DNA of 17,855 nt, taken from assembly GCA_027032855.1 (NCBI GenBank), contig JALVLX010000011.1:1-17855 (forward strand), given 5' to 3'. Positions within the stretch are counted from its first letter, which is position 1. Each line of letters begins with the position of its first letter. The translations under genes were made by a program, and so were the position numbers. Positions 1 to 6,910 of this stretch are shown piece by piece. The notes beneath the pieces are model-generated. The model ran no database searches. It was not told where the DNA came from and saw only the letters and a program-made list of their open reading frames with translations. The DNA is from Flavobacteriales bacterium. Lineage in GTDB: Bacteria; Bacteroidota; Bacteroidia; Flavobacteriales; Flavobacteriaceae.

Positions 1-672
1 GGCAGTGTGCAAACAATGACTTATTTGGCAAGCATGATTACCGGACAGTTTTCCGGTCAAACTTATTTGAAATACCAATGGCATCCGGCAATGCAACAAT
101 GGATGCGAGAGAATTATCCGGTATATTTAACCCGCCAATTTGCCGACCAAATGGAATCCGGCGAAAATTTAGCACACTTGATGATGAATGATGTTGTTTT
201 TATTGCTACAAGCAACAGTGCTTCTGCCAGCGAATCGCTTATCAACTGCTTACGCCCTTATGTTAACATTACCCATATCGGGACACCTACCCATGGTAAA
301 TATACCGCTTCCATCACCATGTTTGATTCTCCTGACTTTTCCGGCAATAATGTCAATCAAAATCATCGATGGGCTATTCAACCCATTGTATTAAAAGTGA
401 GTAACGTAAATGGAGAAAGCGACTTTATTGACGGTTTAACTCCGGATATTTTACAAAATGAAGATTATTTCAATTTAGGCACATTTGGCGATGTCAACGA
501 ACCCTTATTGCAAACCGCCTTAAATTATATCAGTAGCGGAAGTACAAACTCACCACGTCCAAACACCATGAATTTAACCGAAATTTATTACAATGAATAC
601 CCCCACACTGACAATATGTATCTGAATAGCGATATTTTAAAGACCATAGAAAAAAACGCAAATCTGAAATGA
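1..672 (+). CDS. S41 family (C-terminal processing type) peptidase, 5' truncated
   Basis: The reading frame is open from the first base, so the true start lies upstream; only the C-terminal 223 residues are seen. The segment TSNSASASES (about nt 202-234) is the S41 nucleophile motif. The Lys in GTPTHGK lies 25 residues after the second Ser of SASAS, the Ser/Lys spacing expected of tail-specific proteases. The following stretch (SITMFDSPDFSG, AIQPIVLKVSN, DGLTPDI, GDVNEPLLQTAL) matches what I know of a Bacteroidota group of S41 enzymes, usually exported and often lipoproteins; the signal region is outside the window. These enzymes cut proteins near the C terminus in the cell envelope. The residue four after the Lys, a catalytic Gln in classical CtpB/Prc enzymes, is Ser here. 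The 42-nt gap to mgsA contains a possible mgsA promoter. The family is confident; the substrate is unknown. Confidence 0.88.
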   Translation, partial: GSVQTMTYLASMITGQFSGQTYLKYQWHPAMQQWMRENYPVYLTRQFADQMESGENLAHLMMNDVVFIATSNSASASESLINCLRPYVNITHIGTPTHGKYTASITMFDSPDFSGNNVNQNHRWAIQPIVLKVSNVNGESDFIDGLTPDILQNEDYFNLGTFGDVNEPLLQTALNYISSGSTNSPRPNTMNLTEIYYNEYPHTDNMYLNSDILKTIEKNANLK

Positions 673-689
673 AATAAAATAAATTAGCG

Positions 690-697
690 TAATTTTG
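690..697 (+). promoter_or_regulatory. Putative Bacteroidota -7 element (TAATTTTG) for mgsA
   Basis: TAATTTTG matches the Bacteroidota -7 consensus TAnnTTTG and ends 17 nt before the mgsA ATG. No TTG is seen at the usual -33 distance, so the call rests on one element in AT-rich DNA. Confidence 0.4.
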
Positions 698-714
698 CGC
701 ATTAAAACTAACAC

Positions 715-1086
715 ATGGAAATAGCATTAATATCACACGATGGCAAAAAACCGGAAATGGTTCGCTTCATCATGGATCACAAAGCCGAATTGTTACAAAA
801 AAATGTCAAAATAATTGCTACCGGCACAACAGGTAAATACATACAGGAAACCGGCTTAAAAGTCAACCGTATGCTGTCAGGCCCGCTTGGTGGAGACGCA
901 CAAATAGGTGCCCGTGTTGCCGAAGGCAAAACCAAAATGGTTATCTTCTTCCGCGACCCGCTCGACAAGCACCCACACGAACCGGATATATCCATGTTGA
1001 TGCGACTTTGCGATGTACACAACATACCATTGGCAACCAATCCCGCCTCTGCAAATATGTTATTTAAAGCCGTATTTGGCACATAA
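715..1086 (+). CDS. mgsA: Methylglyoxal synthase
   Basis: This cytoplasmic enzyme converts dihydroxyacetone phosphate to methylglyoxal and phosphate, a bypass of lower glycolysis used when phosphate is scarce or sugar phosphates build up. The 123-residue protein is slightly shorter than the E. coli enzyme (about 150) and lacks the N- and C-terminal extensions. Visible motifs are ALISHDGKK (residues 4-12), the phosphate loop ATGTTGK (35-41), SGPLGGDAQIGA (55-66) with the catalytic Asp61, FFRDPL (78-83), HEPDI (88-92) with the active-site His88, and the C-terminal block NIPLATNPASA (103-113). The ATG at 715 places HDGKK where the family has it. There is no Shine-Dalgarno site, as is usual for the phylum. 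It probably has its own promoter, separate from the S41 gene. Confidence 0.96.
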   Translation: MEIALISHDGKKPEMVRFIMDHKAELLQKNVKIIATGTTGKYIQETGLKVNRMLSGPLGGDAQIGARVAEGKTKMVIFFRDPLDKHPHEPDISMLMRLCDVHNIPLATNPASANMLFKAVFGT

Positions 1087-1131
1087 TATTTCTTATCAAT
1101 CTGTTTGTGAAGTTCAGACAACTTTACCCCC

Positions 1132-1161
1132 TTATTAACACAAAATTGTTAATAACTTTTT
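1132..1161 (+). terminator. AT-rich 9-bp inverted repeat followed by a T run; weak terminator or operator
   Basis: TTATTAACA (1132-1140) and TGTTAATAA (1147-1155) are perfect inverted repeats around a 6-nt loop, followed by CTTTTT. The position, 46 nt after mgsA and about 38 nt before the TPR gene's -7 element, fits a weak intrinsic terminator for mgsA. The stem has only one G-C pair, so an operator is equally possible. Confidence 0.35.
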
Positions 1162-1193
1162 GCCATTATGCGTTTTTTTAACATATAAAAACG

Positions 1194-1201
1194 TAAATTT
1201 G
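1194..1201 (+). promoter_or_regulatory. Putative -7 element (TAAATTTG) for the TPR-DUF368-aroE genes
   Basis: TAAATTTG is an exact TAnnTTTG match ending 21 nt before the ATG at 1223. It lies downstream of the TTG at 1160, so a transcript begun here could not use that earlier codon, which supports the start at 1223. The -33 region is T-rich but has no clear TTG. Confidence 0.5.
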
Positions 1202-1222
1202 CAATACACAAATGAAACAATT

Positions 1223-2458
1223 ATGTCTAATGCACACAACTATGAAGATTTGATCAGACGCTTTGAAGCGATGTTGCAAACAAATGGGAGTTATTTCTTC
1301 GACTTGGAAGATTATTTAACCATAATTGGACATTATGTAAATTCCGGCAACTACAATTTGGCTCAAAAAGCCATAAATGCCGGTTTACAACTATACGATC
1401 AAGACATTGATATACTTCTTTATCAGGCTGAGCTCTATTCTCTTAAGGATCAACTCGAAAATGCCGAATATCTCTTAGAAGAACTCAGATTTTCAGATCC
1501 CGACCGTTTGGAAATTCCCATGTTAGAATCTGAAATTTATTCAAGACAACATATGCACAAAAAGGCTATTGACGCTTTACACCGTGCTTTAGAATTACCC
1601 GATGCGGAACCTTCGGAAATATACGAAATGATAACTGTTGAGCATTTGTATCTGGACAATTACAACGAAGCATTAGACGCTGCCATTCAAGCACTGAAAT
1701 ATGATCCGGGAAGTTCCATGTCTTTGTACAACGCTATTTCCTGTTTTGACTTGATTAACCGTACGGACGACGCTATTATTTTTCTTGAAAATTTTCTCAG
1801 CAAAAATCCTTTTAGTGAAGTAGGTTGGAGTTTACTTACCAAAAAATATATTGACAAAGGAGAATTTGAAAAAGCTTTAGAAGCTATTGACTATGCCATT
1901 GCCATTGATGACAAATTTTTAGGTGCTTACTATGACAAAGCTTTTATTTACTCAAAATTGAGACGTTACAAAGAAGCTCTTATCTTTTATAAAATGACAC
2001 TGGATATTGCTGATCCTACAGCATTTACTTATTATCATATCGCTCGAATTTATCAGCGTATGAATGATATTGACAATGCGTCCGAATATTTTTTAAAAGC
2101 TATCAATGAAGACCCCGGACATTTTAAATCTTGGTTAAAACTGGTAGAACTCAAAATAGAGAATAAAGAATGGCAAGCTGCACTTGAAATTGCTAAAAAA
2201 GCATCTGATATAGTTAATCACGAAGAACTTTTTGAACTGTTGGGCGATATCTATGTACATGAAAAAAAATGGCAGGAAGCTATTGCCGCTTTTGAAATGA
2301 GTTACAAATTAAGTAACGGCAATTTGCACATCATTATAAAATTATCAAATTTATACAAACGTACCCACCAGATAAAAAAATTCAGAAACTTACTACTCAA
2401 AGCCAAACAAAAGTTTCCTGACTCAAAAGAAATTCAAAGCCTCATGTCGGGATATTAA
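1223..2458 (+). CDS. Tetratricopeptide (TPR) repeat protein
   Basis: A 411-residue protein built almost wholly of TPR-like helical pairs, with no signal peptide or membrane segment, so probably a cytoplasmic scaffold. Repeat signatures are seen throughout, such as NLAQKAINAGLQLYDQD, YNEALDAAIQALKYDPG, FEKALEAIDYAIAIDD, YKEALIFYKMTLDIADP, IDNASEYFLKAINEDPG and WQEAIAAFEMSYKLSNG, spaced by about 34 residues. The frame can be extended 21 codons upstream to a TTG at 1160. ATG at 1223 (MSNAHNYEDLIRRF) is preferred because the extension overlaps the promoter-like TAAATTTG. Only 10 nt separate the stop from the DUF368 start, so the two are probably co-transcribed. TPR proteins bind partner proteins; the partner cannot be read from sequence. 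Confidence 0.88.
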   Translation: MSNAHNYEDLIRRFEAMLQTNGSYFFDLEDYLTIIGHYVNSGNYNLAQKAINAGLQLYDQDIDILLYQAELYSLKDQLENAEYLLEELRFSDPDRLEIPMLESEIYSRQHMHKKAIDALHRALELPDAEPSEIYEMITVEHLYLDNYNEALDAAIQALKYDPGSSMSLYNAISCFDLINRTDDAIIFLENFLSKNPFSEVGWSLLTKKYIDKGEFEKALEAIDYAIAIDDKFLGAYYDKAFIYSKLRRYKEALIFYKMTLDIADPTAFTYYHIARIYQRMNDIDNASEYFLKAINEDPGHFKSWLKLVELKIENKEWQAALEIAKKASDIVNHEELFELLGDIYVHEKKWQEAIAAFEMSYKLSNGNLHIIIKLSNLYKRTHQIKKFRNLLLKAKQKFPDSKEIQSLMSGY

Positions 2459-2468
2459 AGTCTGATTT

Positions 2469-3413
2469 ATGAAACAACAAAAATGGTTCAATCCCGGTCT
2501 GTTTTTTAAAGGCATGGCTATGGGGGCAGCCAATGTTATTCCCGGTGTCTCAGGAGGTACAATTGCTTTAATAACAGGCATTTACGAACGATTAATCAAC
2601 GCTATTAAATCTTTTAATCCAACCGCTCTGAAACTACTCATCAAGTTTCGTTGGTGTGAATTTGCTCAACATACCGATTTGGCATTTGTCATCCCTGTTG
2701 GTTTAGGATTGGTAGCAGCCATTTTATCACTTGCCAAACTTTTTGCTTTTCTTTTCAGACATTACCCCGTTTTCATCTGGGCATATTTTTTCGGTTTGGT
2801 TTTAGCATCTGTATATTTTGTAGGCAAAACCGTCAAAAGATGGTATTGGGCAACTTATTTAAGTTTTATTATTGGGACGCTGATTGCCATTGCGGTTACC
2901 ATTCTACACCCGGCTGTTGAAAACGACAATCCATGGTATTTATTCCTCAATGGTGTTATAGCAATTGTGAGTATGGTATTACCCGGGCTCTCAGGTTCTT
3001 TTGTATTGATTTTACTTGGGAATTACCAATTAGTTGCTATAGATGGCATAAACCATTTCAACCTGAAAGTCTTACTCCCCTTTGCTGCCGGAGCCATTGT
3101 CGGATTAATTGGATTTTCACATATTTTATCTTGGCTTTTTAAACGGTATCGCAATCAAACCATAGCGCTTTTGACCGGTTTTATTTTAGGCTCTCTGAGT
3201 ATTTTATGGCCTTGGAAAAAAGTCGTTTATCTGCAACACAAGGGTGAAATCATCTACAAACACGGAAAACCCGTTGTCTCTTACTACGAAAAAATTTTAC
3301 CCGAGCATTTTGACGGCAATTTTTGGTTGGCAATTTTGTTGGTCATACTCGGTATTATCAGCATTGTTTGGATAGAAAAAGTCTCTGACAACGAAGTAAC
3401 TGAAAGCAAATGA
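2469..3413 (+). CDS. DUF368 membrane protein, probable polyprenyl-phosphate transporter
   Basis: This 314-residue polytopic inner-membrane protein has the DUF368 signature in both halves: GAANVIPGVSGGT at residues 19-31, and VSMVLPGLSGSF near 167-178. The paired PGxSG motifs suggest an internal duplication. Eight or more hydrophobic segments are visible, with a soluble insertion near residues 250-280 (KHKGEIIYKHGKPVVSYYEK region). DUF368 proteins have been reported as undecaprenyl-phosphate (C55-P) translocases that recycle the lipid carrier of cell-wall synthesis (PopT). Assigning that role here is by family membership. The last 4 nt overlap the aroE start (ATGA), so the two genes are translationally coupled. 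Confidence 0.9.
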   Translation: MKQQKWFNPGLFFKGMAMGAANVIPGVSGGTIALITGIYERLINAIKSFNPTALKLLIKFRWCEFAQHTDLAFVIPVGLGLVAAILSLAKLFAFLFRHYPVFIWAYFFGLVLASVYFVGKTVKRWYWATYLSFIIGTLIAIAVTILHPAVENDNPWYLFLNGVIAIVSMVLPGLSGSFVLILLGNYQLVAIDGINHFNLKVLLPFAAGAIVGLIGFSHILSWLFKRYRNQTIALLTGFILGSLSILWPWKKVVYLQHKGEIIYKHGKPVVSYYEKILPEHFDGNFWLAILLVILGIISIVWIEKVSDNEVTESK

Positions 3414-4168
3414 TCCCAAAAATTTTAGGTTTAATCGGCTATCCCCTAACCCATTCCTTTTCAAAAAAATATTTCACCCAAAAATTTGAAAAAGAAAAGA
3501 TTACCGGTTATGTATATCGCAATTTTGAATTAACTGACATCGATGAACTTCCGGCTTTAATCAAAAATACACCCCTGATTACCGGCTTAAACGTTACCAT
3601 TCCTTTCAAGGAAAAGGTTCTTGCTTATGTTGATGAATTGTCGCCTGAGGTACAAGCCGTTGGTGCCGCAAACACACTTGTCATTCATCCCAAAAGCCGA
3701 AAAATTAGGGCTTACAATACTGATATTCATGGCTTTAAACATAGCCTTTCCCCAAATTTAAAACCTTACCATTCCAAAGCTTTGATACTTGGCACGGGAG
3801 GCGCTGCTAAAGCGATTGCTTATGCCTTACAACAATTAAACATTGACTCCGTAATGGTATCAAGACAACCAAAAAACGATCAACAATTATCATATTCCGA
3901 CTTAACAGAATCTGTCGTAAAAACCCATTTGTTGGTTGTTAACGCAACGCCCGTAGGCCAATTCCCCAAACTTGAAGAAAGCCCCCGATTTCCTTACGAT
4001 TTCATTACCGAAAAGCATTTATTTTACGATTTGATTTACAATCCGCCCGTTACCGGTTTTTTGAAACAAGCGCAAAAAAAAGGCATCACAACATGTAACG
4101 GATTGAATATGTTGTATTTACAAGCAGAAAAAGCTTGGCAAATATGGACAAAAGAAGATGCTTTGTAA
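3410..4168 (+). CDS. aroE: Shikimate dehydrogenase (NADP-dependent)
   Basis: AroE reduces 3-dehydroshikimate to shikimate with NADPH in the cytoplasmic pathway to chorismate and the aromatic amino acids. In the 252-residue protein, shikimate-binding Ser residues lie in THSFSK (14-19), the catalytic Lys67 in NVTIPFKEK and its partner Asp105 in AYNTDIHGF. GAANTL (86-90 region), the Rossmann loop LGTGGAAKA (128-136), NATPVGQFP and the C-terminal NGLNMLYLQAEKAW are also present. It is a little shorter than the E. coli enzyme (272), mainly by tighter loops in the cofactor domain. After the second Rossmann strand it reads VSRQPKN, close to the usual NRT-type NADP clamp. The ATG overlaps the DUF368 stop by 4 nt; no other start would retain the N-terminal LGLIGYPLTHSFSK block. 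Confidence 0.95.
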   Translation: MIPKILGLIGYPLTHSFSKKYFTQKFEKEKITGYVYRNFELTDIDELPALIKNTPLITGLNVTIPFKEKVLAYVDELSPEVQAVGAANTLVIHPKSRKIRAYNTDIHGFKHSLSPNLKPYHSKALILGTGGAAKAIAYALQQLNIDSVMVSRQPKNDQQLSYSDLTESVVKTHLLVVNATPVGQFPKLEESPRFPYDFITEKHLFYDLIYNPPVTGFLKQAQKKGITTCNGLNMLYLQAEKAWQIWTKEDAL

Positions 4169-4191
4169 TTCAAAAAAAATTGTTAAATTTC
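4163..4191 (+). promoter_or_regulatory. Putative promoter (TTG, 18 nt, TAAATTTC) for the DUF349 gene
   Basis: TTG at 4163-4165, inside the last codons of aroE, is followed after 18 nt by TAAATTTC (4184-4191), one mismatch from TAnnTTTG. The predicted start near 4197 leaves about 26 nt of leader before ATG 4224. The DUF349 gene may thus be transcribed independently as well as with aroE. Confidence 0.45.
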
Positions 4192-4223
4192 GCTTCTAAA
4201 AATTAATCGGTAAATTTACTATT

Positions 4224-6224
4224 ATGGTAGAAGAAAGAGACGAAAACCTGCAACCTGCAGATGGAATGAATGAGTCGGCGGAAACTCAAAACAATTCCGC
4301 AGAAAATGGGCAGATGGAAGAAACTTTGGCTACAGATGAAACAGCTGACAATCCGGACGTTGAAAAGAACGTAACAACAGTAGAAGATGATCAGCACGAG
4401 ATGTCTGAAAAATCAGTAGAAGAAGTTGTAGATGAAATTGAGCAAAGTGTGGCTTCAGAATCGGAAGGAGACAAGGAAGAACACGAAACACCTAATGACG
4501 AGAATATCCCATTGCTTTCTTACAAGGACTTCGATATTCCTACGCTTTTAAATGAAGCTAAGAAACTGTTGGATAGTTATCCCGTGCAAAAAATCAAAAA
4601 GCATTTTGATGAAATCAAATCGGCTTTTGAGGACAAGGTTTTTGAATTGAGACAACAATTTAAAGAAGCCAATCCGGATGCAGAAGAAGTTGATTTGAAC
4701 ATCCCCGAAATCAAAGATTTAAAATACGTTATCAAAGACTACAAATCAAAACTTCACGCTTACCGTAAAGAAATCCAAGAACGATTGGAAGCAAACTTGG
4801 CCAAACGGGAAGCATTGATTGAAGAATTGAAACACGTCATAGATTCTACAGAATATACGTTTGATGAACGTTTCAAAAAGTTTAAAGAAATCCAAAAACA
4901 ATGGCGTACTGCCGGTAGTATTCCCCGTGCAAAATACACTGATATTTGGAAAACATTTAAACACCACGAAGAACGTTTTTATGACTTACTCGATTTAGAT
5001 CGCGAGTATCGTGACAAGGTTTTTAAAGAAAATTTGAAACAAAAGCAAGCTATCATTGACGAAGCTAAAAAACTTCTGGAAGATGACGATGTTCATCATA
5101 CTTTTAAAGCGCTTCAAGGTTTGCACAAAAAATGGAAAGAAGAAACCGGACCGGTTGCACGTGAATATCGTGAAAAAATATGGGAGGAATTTAAAGCCGT
5201 TACCAAACAAATCCACGATAAAAGACGCGATTTTTATAAAAAACTGAAAGAAGAATTTGCTGATAATCTCATTAAAAAACAAGGGATTATCGAAAAGTTG
5301 AAAGAACTGACTGCTGTTATTCCCGAAACACATAAAGAATGGCAACAAAAAATCAAGCAAATAGAAGAATTGCGTGAACAGTTCTACAAAATTGGTTTTG
5401 TTCCCAGAAAAAATCGTGAAGAAATTTGGGAAAACTTCAAATCAACCATCAAAGAATTTAACAAACACAAAAACAACTTCTATAAGTCTTTAAAAGAGTT
5501 GCAAAAAGAAAATCTGGACAAAAAAATGGCATTGATAAAAATTGCCGAGGAACTCAAAGACAGTGAAGATTGGGAAACAGCCACTCAAAAATATAAGGAA
5601 ATCCAAGAAGAGTGGAAAAAAATCGGACATGTGCCACGCAAATATTCAGAAAAAATATGGCAACAGTTCCGCGAAGCTTGTAACCACTATTTTGACCGGT
5701 ACCACAACCATATCCGTTCAGAAAAAAATGAAGAATACCAAAATTTTGTCAAGAAAAAAGAATATTTAAAGAAGCTTAAAGAACAATTTAAAGAAGCTGA
5801 CGGCGATACCGGTTATACCATTGATGATATTAAAAAAATTGTAGCCGAATGGAAAACTCTCGGATATGTGCCTGACAATAAAAATTACATTAATGTCAAA
5901 TTCAACAAGTTTATCAATTCGTTATACGACAAATTGCATATTGACAAACGTGAATTGTCATTCTTGAAATTTAAAAATGATGTTGACCAATATTATGATG
6001 AAGAAAATTATCGTAAATTGGATTCTGAAAAGCGTTATGTTCGTCAAAAAATTGAAGGTATCCTAAAAGAGATTGAACAATTGGAAAACAATATTTTGTT
6101 TATCAAATCAGCCGACGAAAATAATCCGTTTAAAAAAGAAGTTGAAAAAAATATTGCTAAGAATAAAGAAATCTTAGAATTTTGGAAGAAAAAACTGCAA
6201 TATTTAAACTCTTTGGACTACTAA
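4224..6224 (+). CDS. DUF349 repeat protein with acidic N-terminal tail
   Basis: A 666-residue cytoplasmic protein. Residues 1-90 are very acidic and probably disordered (many E, D, Q, N, no hydrophobic core). The rest is charged, helical and coiled-coil-like, with at least five DUF349-type units recurring every 77-83 residues. Each has a W/F-x-x-x-G-x-V-P-R-like turn, then a Tyr/Trp helix: QWRTAGSIPR (near 226), KWKEETGPVA (303), QFYKIGFVPR (386), EWKKIGHVPR (463) and EWKTLGYVPD (542). The first four carry a following IW..F. The function of DUF349 is not established to my knowledge. No catalytic motif is visible; a binding or scaffold role is plausible. It follows aroE after 55 nt with its own possible promoter. 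The Lys/Glu-rich composition reflects the repeats and gives no sign of transfer. Confidence 0.9.
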   Translation: MVEERDENLQPADGMNESAETQNNSAENGQMEETLATDETADNPDVEKNVTTVEDDQHEMSEKSVEEVVDEIEQSVASESEGDKEEHETPNDENIPLLSYKDFDIPTLLNEAKKLLDSYPVQKIKKHFDEIKSAFEDKVFELRQQFKEANPDAEEVDLNIPEIKDLKYVIKDYKSKLHAYRKEIQERLEANLAKREALIEELKHVIDSTEYTFDERFKKFKEIQKQWRTAGSIPRAKYTDIWKTFKHHEERFYDLLDLDREYRDKVFKENLKQKQAIIDEAKKLLEDDDVHHTFKALQGLHKKWKEETGPVAREYREKIWEEFKAVTKQIHDKRRDFYKKLKEEFADNLIKKQGIIEKLKELTAVIPETHKEWQQKIKQIEELREQFYKIGFVPRKNREEIWENFKSTIKEFNKHKNNFYKSLKELQKENLDKKMALIKIAEELKDSEDWETATQKYKEIQEEWKKIGHVPRKYSEKIWQQFREACNHYFDRYHNHIRSEKNEEYQNFVKKKEYLKKLKEQFKEADGDTGYTIDDIKKIVAEWKTLGYVPDNKNYINVKFNKFINSLYDKLHIDKRELSFLKFKNDVDQYYDEENYRKLDSEKRYVRQKIEGILKEIEQLENNILFIKSADENNPFKKEVEKNIAKNKEILEFWKKKLQYLNSLDY

Positions 6225-6247
6225 ACTGATTTTTATCTCTAAAGCAA

Positions 6248-6817
6248 TTGAAAGTGAAATATTTTGCCGGACTTTTTCTTATTATATTTGGTACAGGTAA
6301 TATTGCAGGGCAAGATTTGGATATTTACAAACACCAAAAAAACTCCAATTTTGATATTCCTGCTATCCCTAAAGAAATGAGTTATGAAGAATTCAAAATA
6401 TTAAGCACCGATTTACGGATGCAAGATATGATGATTGCAAGCATATTGCCGGGACATGTTCACTTCAAAATCGGCGAAAAAAAGAAAAGCTATTATATAT
6501 TAGGTACACGTTCACTTGGTTATTTAGGTTGGGTTTATTTGTCATTTAACAATAAATCTTTAGCTAATATAATTATCTTGGACACTGCCGGGTTGGATAA
6601 TACTATAAATAATAACGATTTAATTGTTGCCTATAGTTCCATTACATTAATTATCGGAAGTTTTTTATATGATTGGATTCATGGGAGATATATTTTAGAT
6701 AGTAAACAAAACAGAATAAGATATAAATACGCCAGGAAAAAAATACAGTTTGGGGTAAACATTATCAAAACACCACGCTCCCAATACCCGGGACTTGGTT
6801 TGGCTTTCAACTTTTGA
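6248..6817 (+). CDS. Small exported protein with DUF5683-like features, non-ATG start
   Basis: I do not recognise this family firmly. The frame has no N-terminal ATG; TTG at 6248 gives MKVKYFAGLFLIIFGTGNIAGQ, a good signal peptide with likely cleavage near residues 21-22, and GTG at 6254 is the alternative. After the signal, ASILPGHVHFKIGEKKKSYY (about 64-83) and a hydrophobic stretch 82-100 resemble the LPG-x-GQ-x-YNGK-then-helix layout of DUF5683 and similar Bacteroidota proteins. A second hydrophobic stretch spans about 125-142, followed by YDWIHGRYILDSKQ and a basic region, and the chain ends GLGLAFNF, with a terminal Phe. It probably sits in the envelope. It lies 23 nt after the DUF349 stop and 93 nt before secDF, which has its own promoter. 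Gene reality is likely, start uncertain. Confidence 0.65.
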   Translation: MKVKYFAGLFLIIFGTGNIAGQDLDIYKHQKNSNFDIPAIPKEMSYEEFKILSTDLRMQDMMIASILPGHVHFKIGEKKKSYYILGTRSLGYLGWVYLSFNNKSLANIIILDTAGLDNTINNNDLIVAYSSITLIIGSFLYDWIHGRYILDSKQNRIRYKYARKKIQFGVNIIKTPRSQYPGLGLAFNF

Positions 6818-6841
6818 AAGAATAAAATGGGTAAAAAAAAT

Positions 6842-6871
6842 TTGAAATTACAGGGTAAAAATTTATCTTTG
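6842..6871 (+). promoter_or_regulatory. Promoter for secDF (TTG, 19 nt, TATCTTTG)
   Basis: TTG at 6842-6844 (within TTTG) is followed after 19 nt by TATCTTTG (6864-6871), both exact matches to the Bacteroidota housekeeping consensus. The predicted start near 6877 gives a leader of about 34 nt. The leader carries an in-frame mini-frame ATG AAC TGA at 6887-6895, which blocks any upstream extension of secDF. Confidence 0.7.
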
Positions 6872-6910
6872 CCCGTCAAAATAAAAATGAACTGAAAAAA
6901 AAAGAAGAGA

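Noticed and set aside
1160..1222. TTG-initiated N-terminal extension of the TPR protein
   Set aside because: The extension covers the -7 element TAAATTTG and does not look like part of a TPR protein; ATG 1223 is better placed.
4995..5360. Phe-rich minus-strand frame opposite the DUF349 gene
   Set aside because: Its Phe-rich composition is the complement of Lys/Glu codons in the real gene, and no start context or motif supports it.
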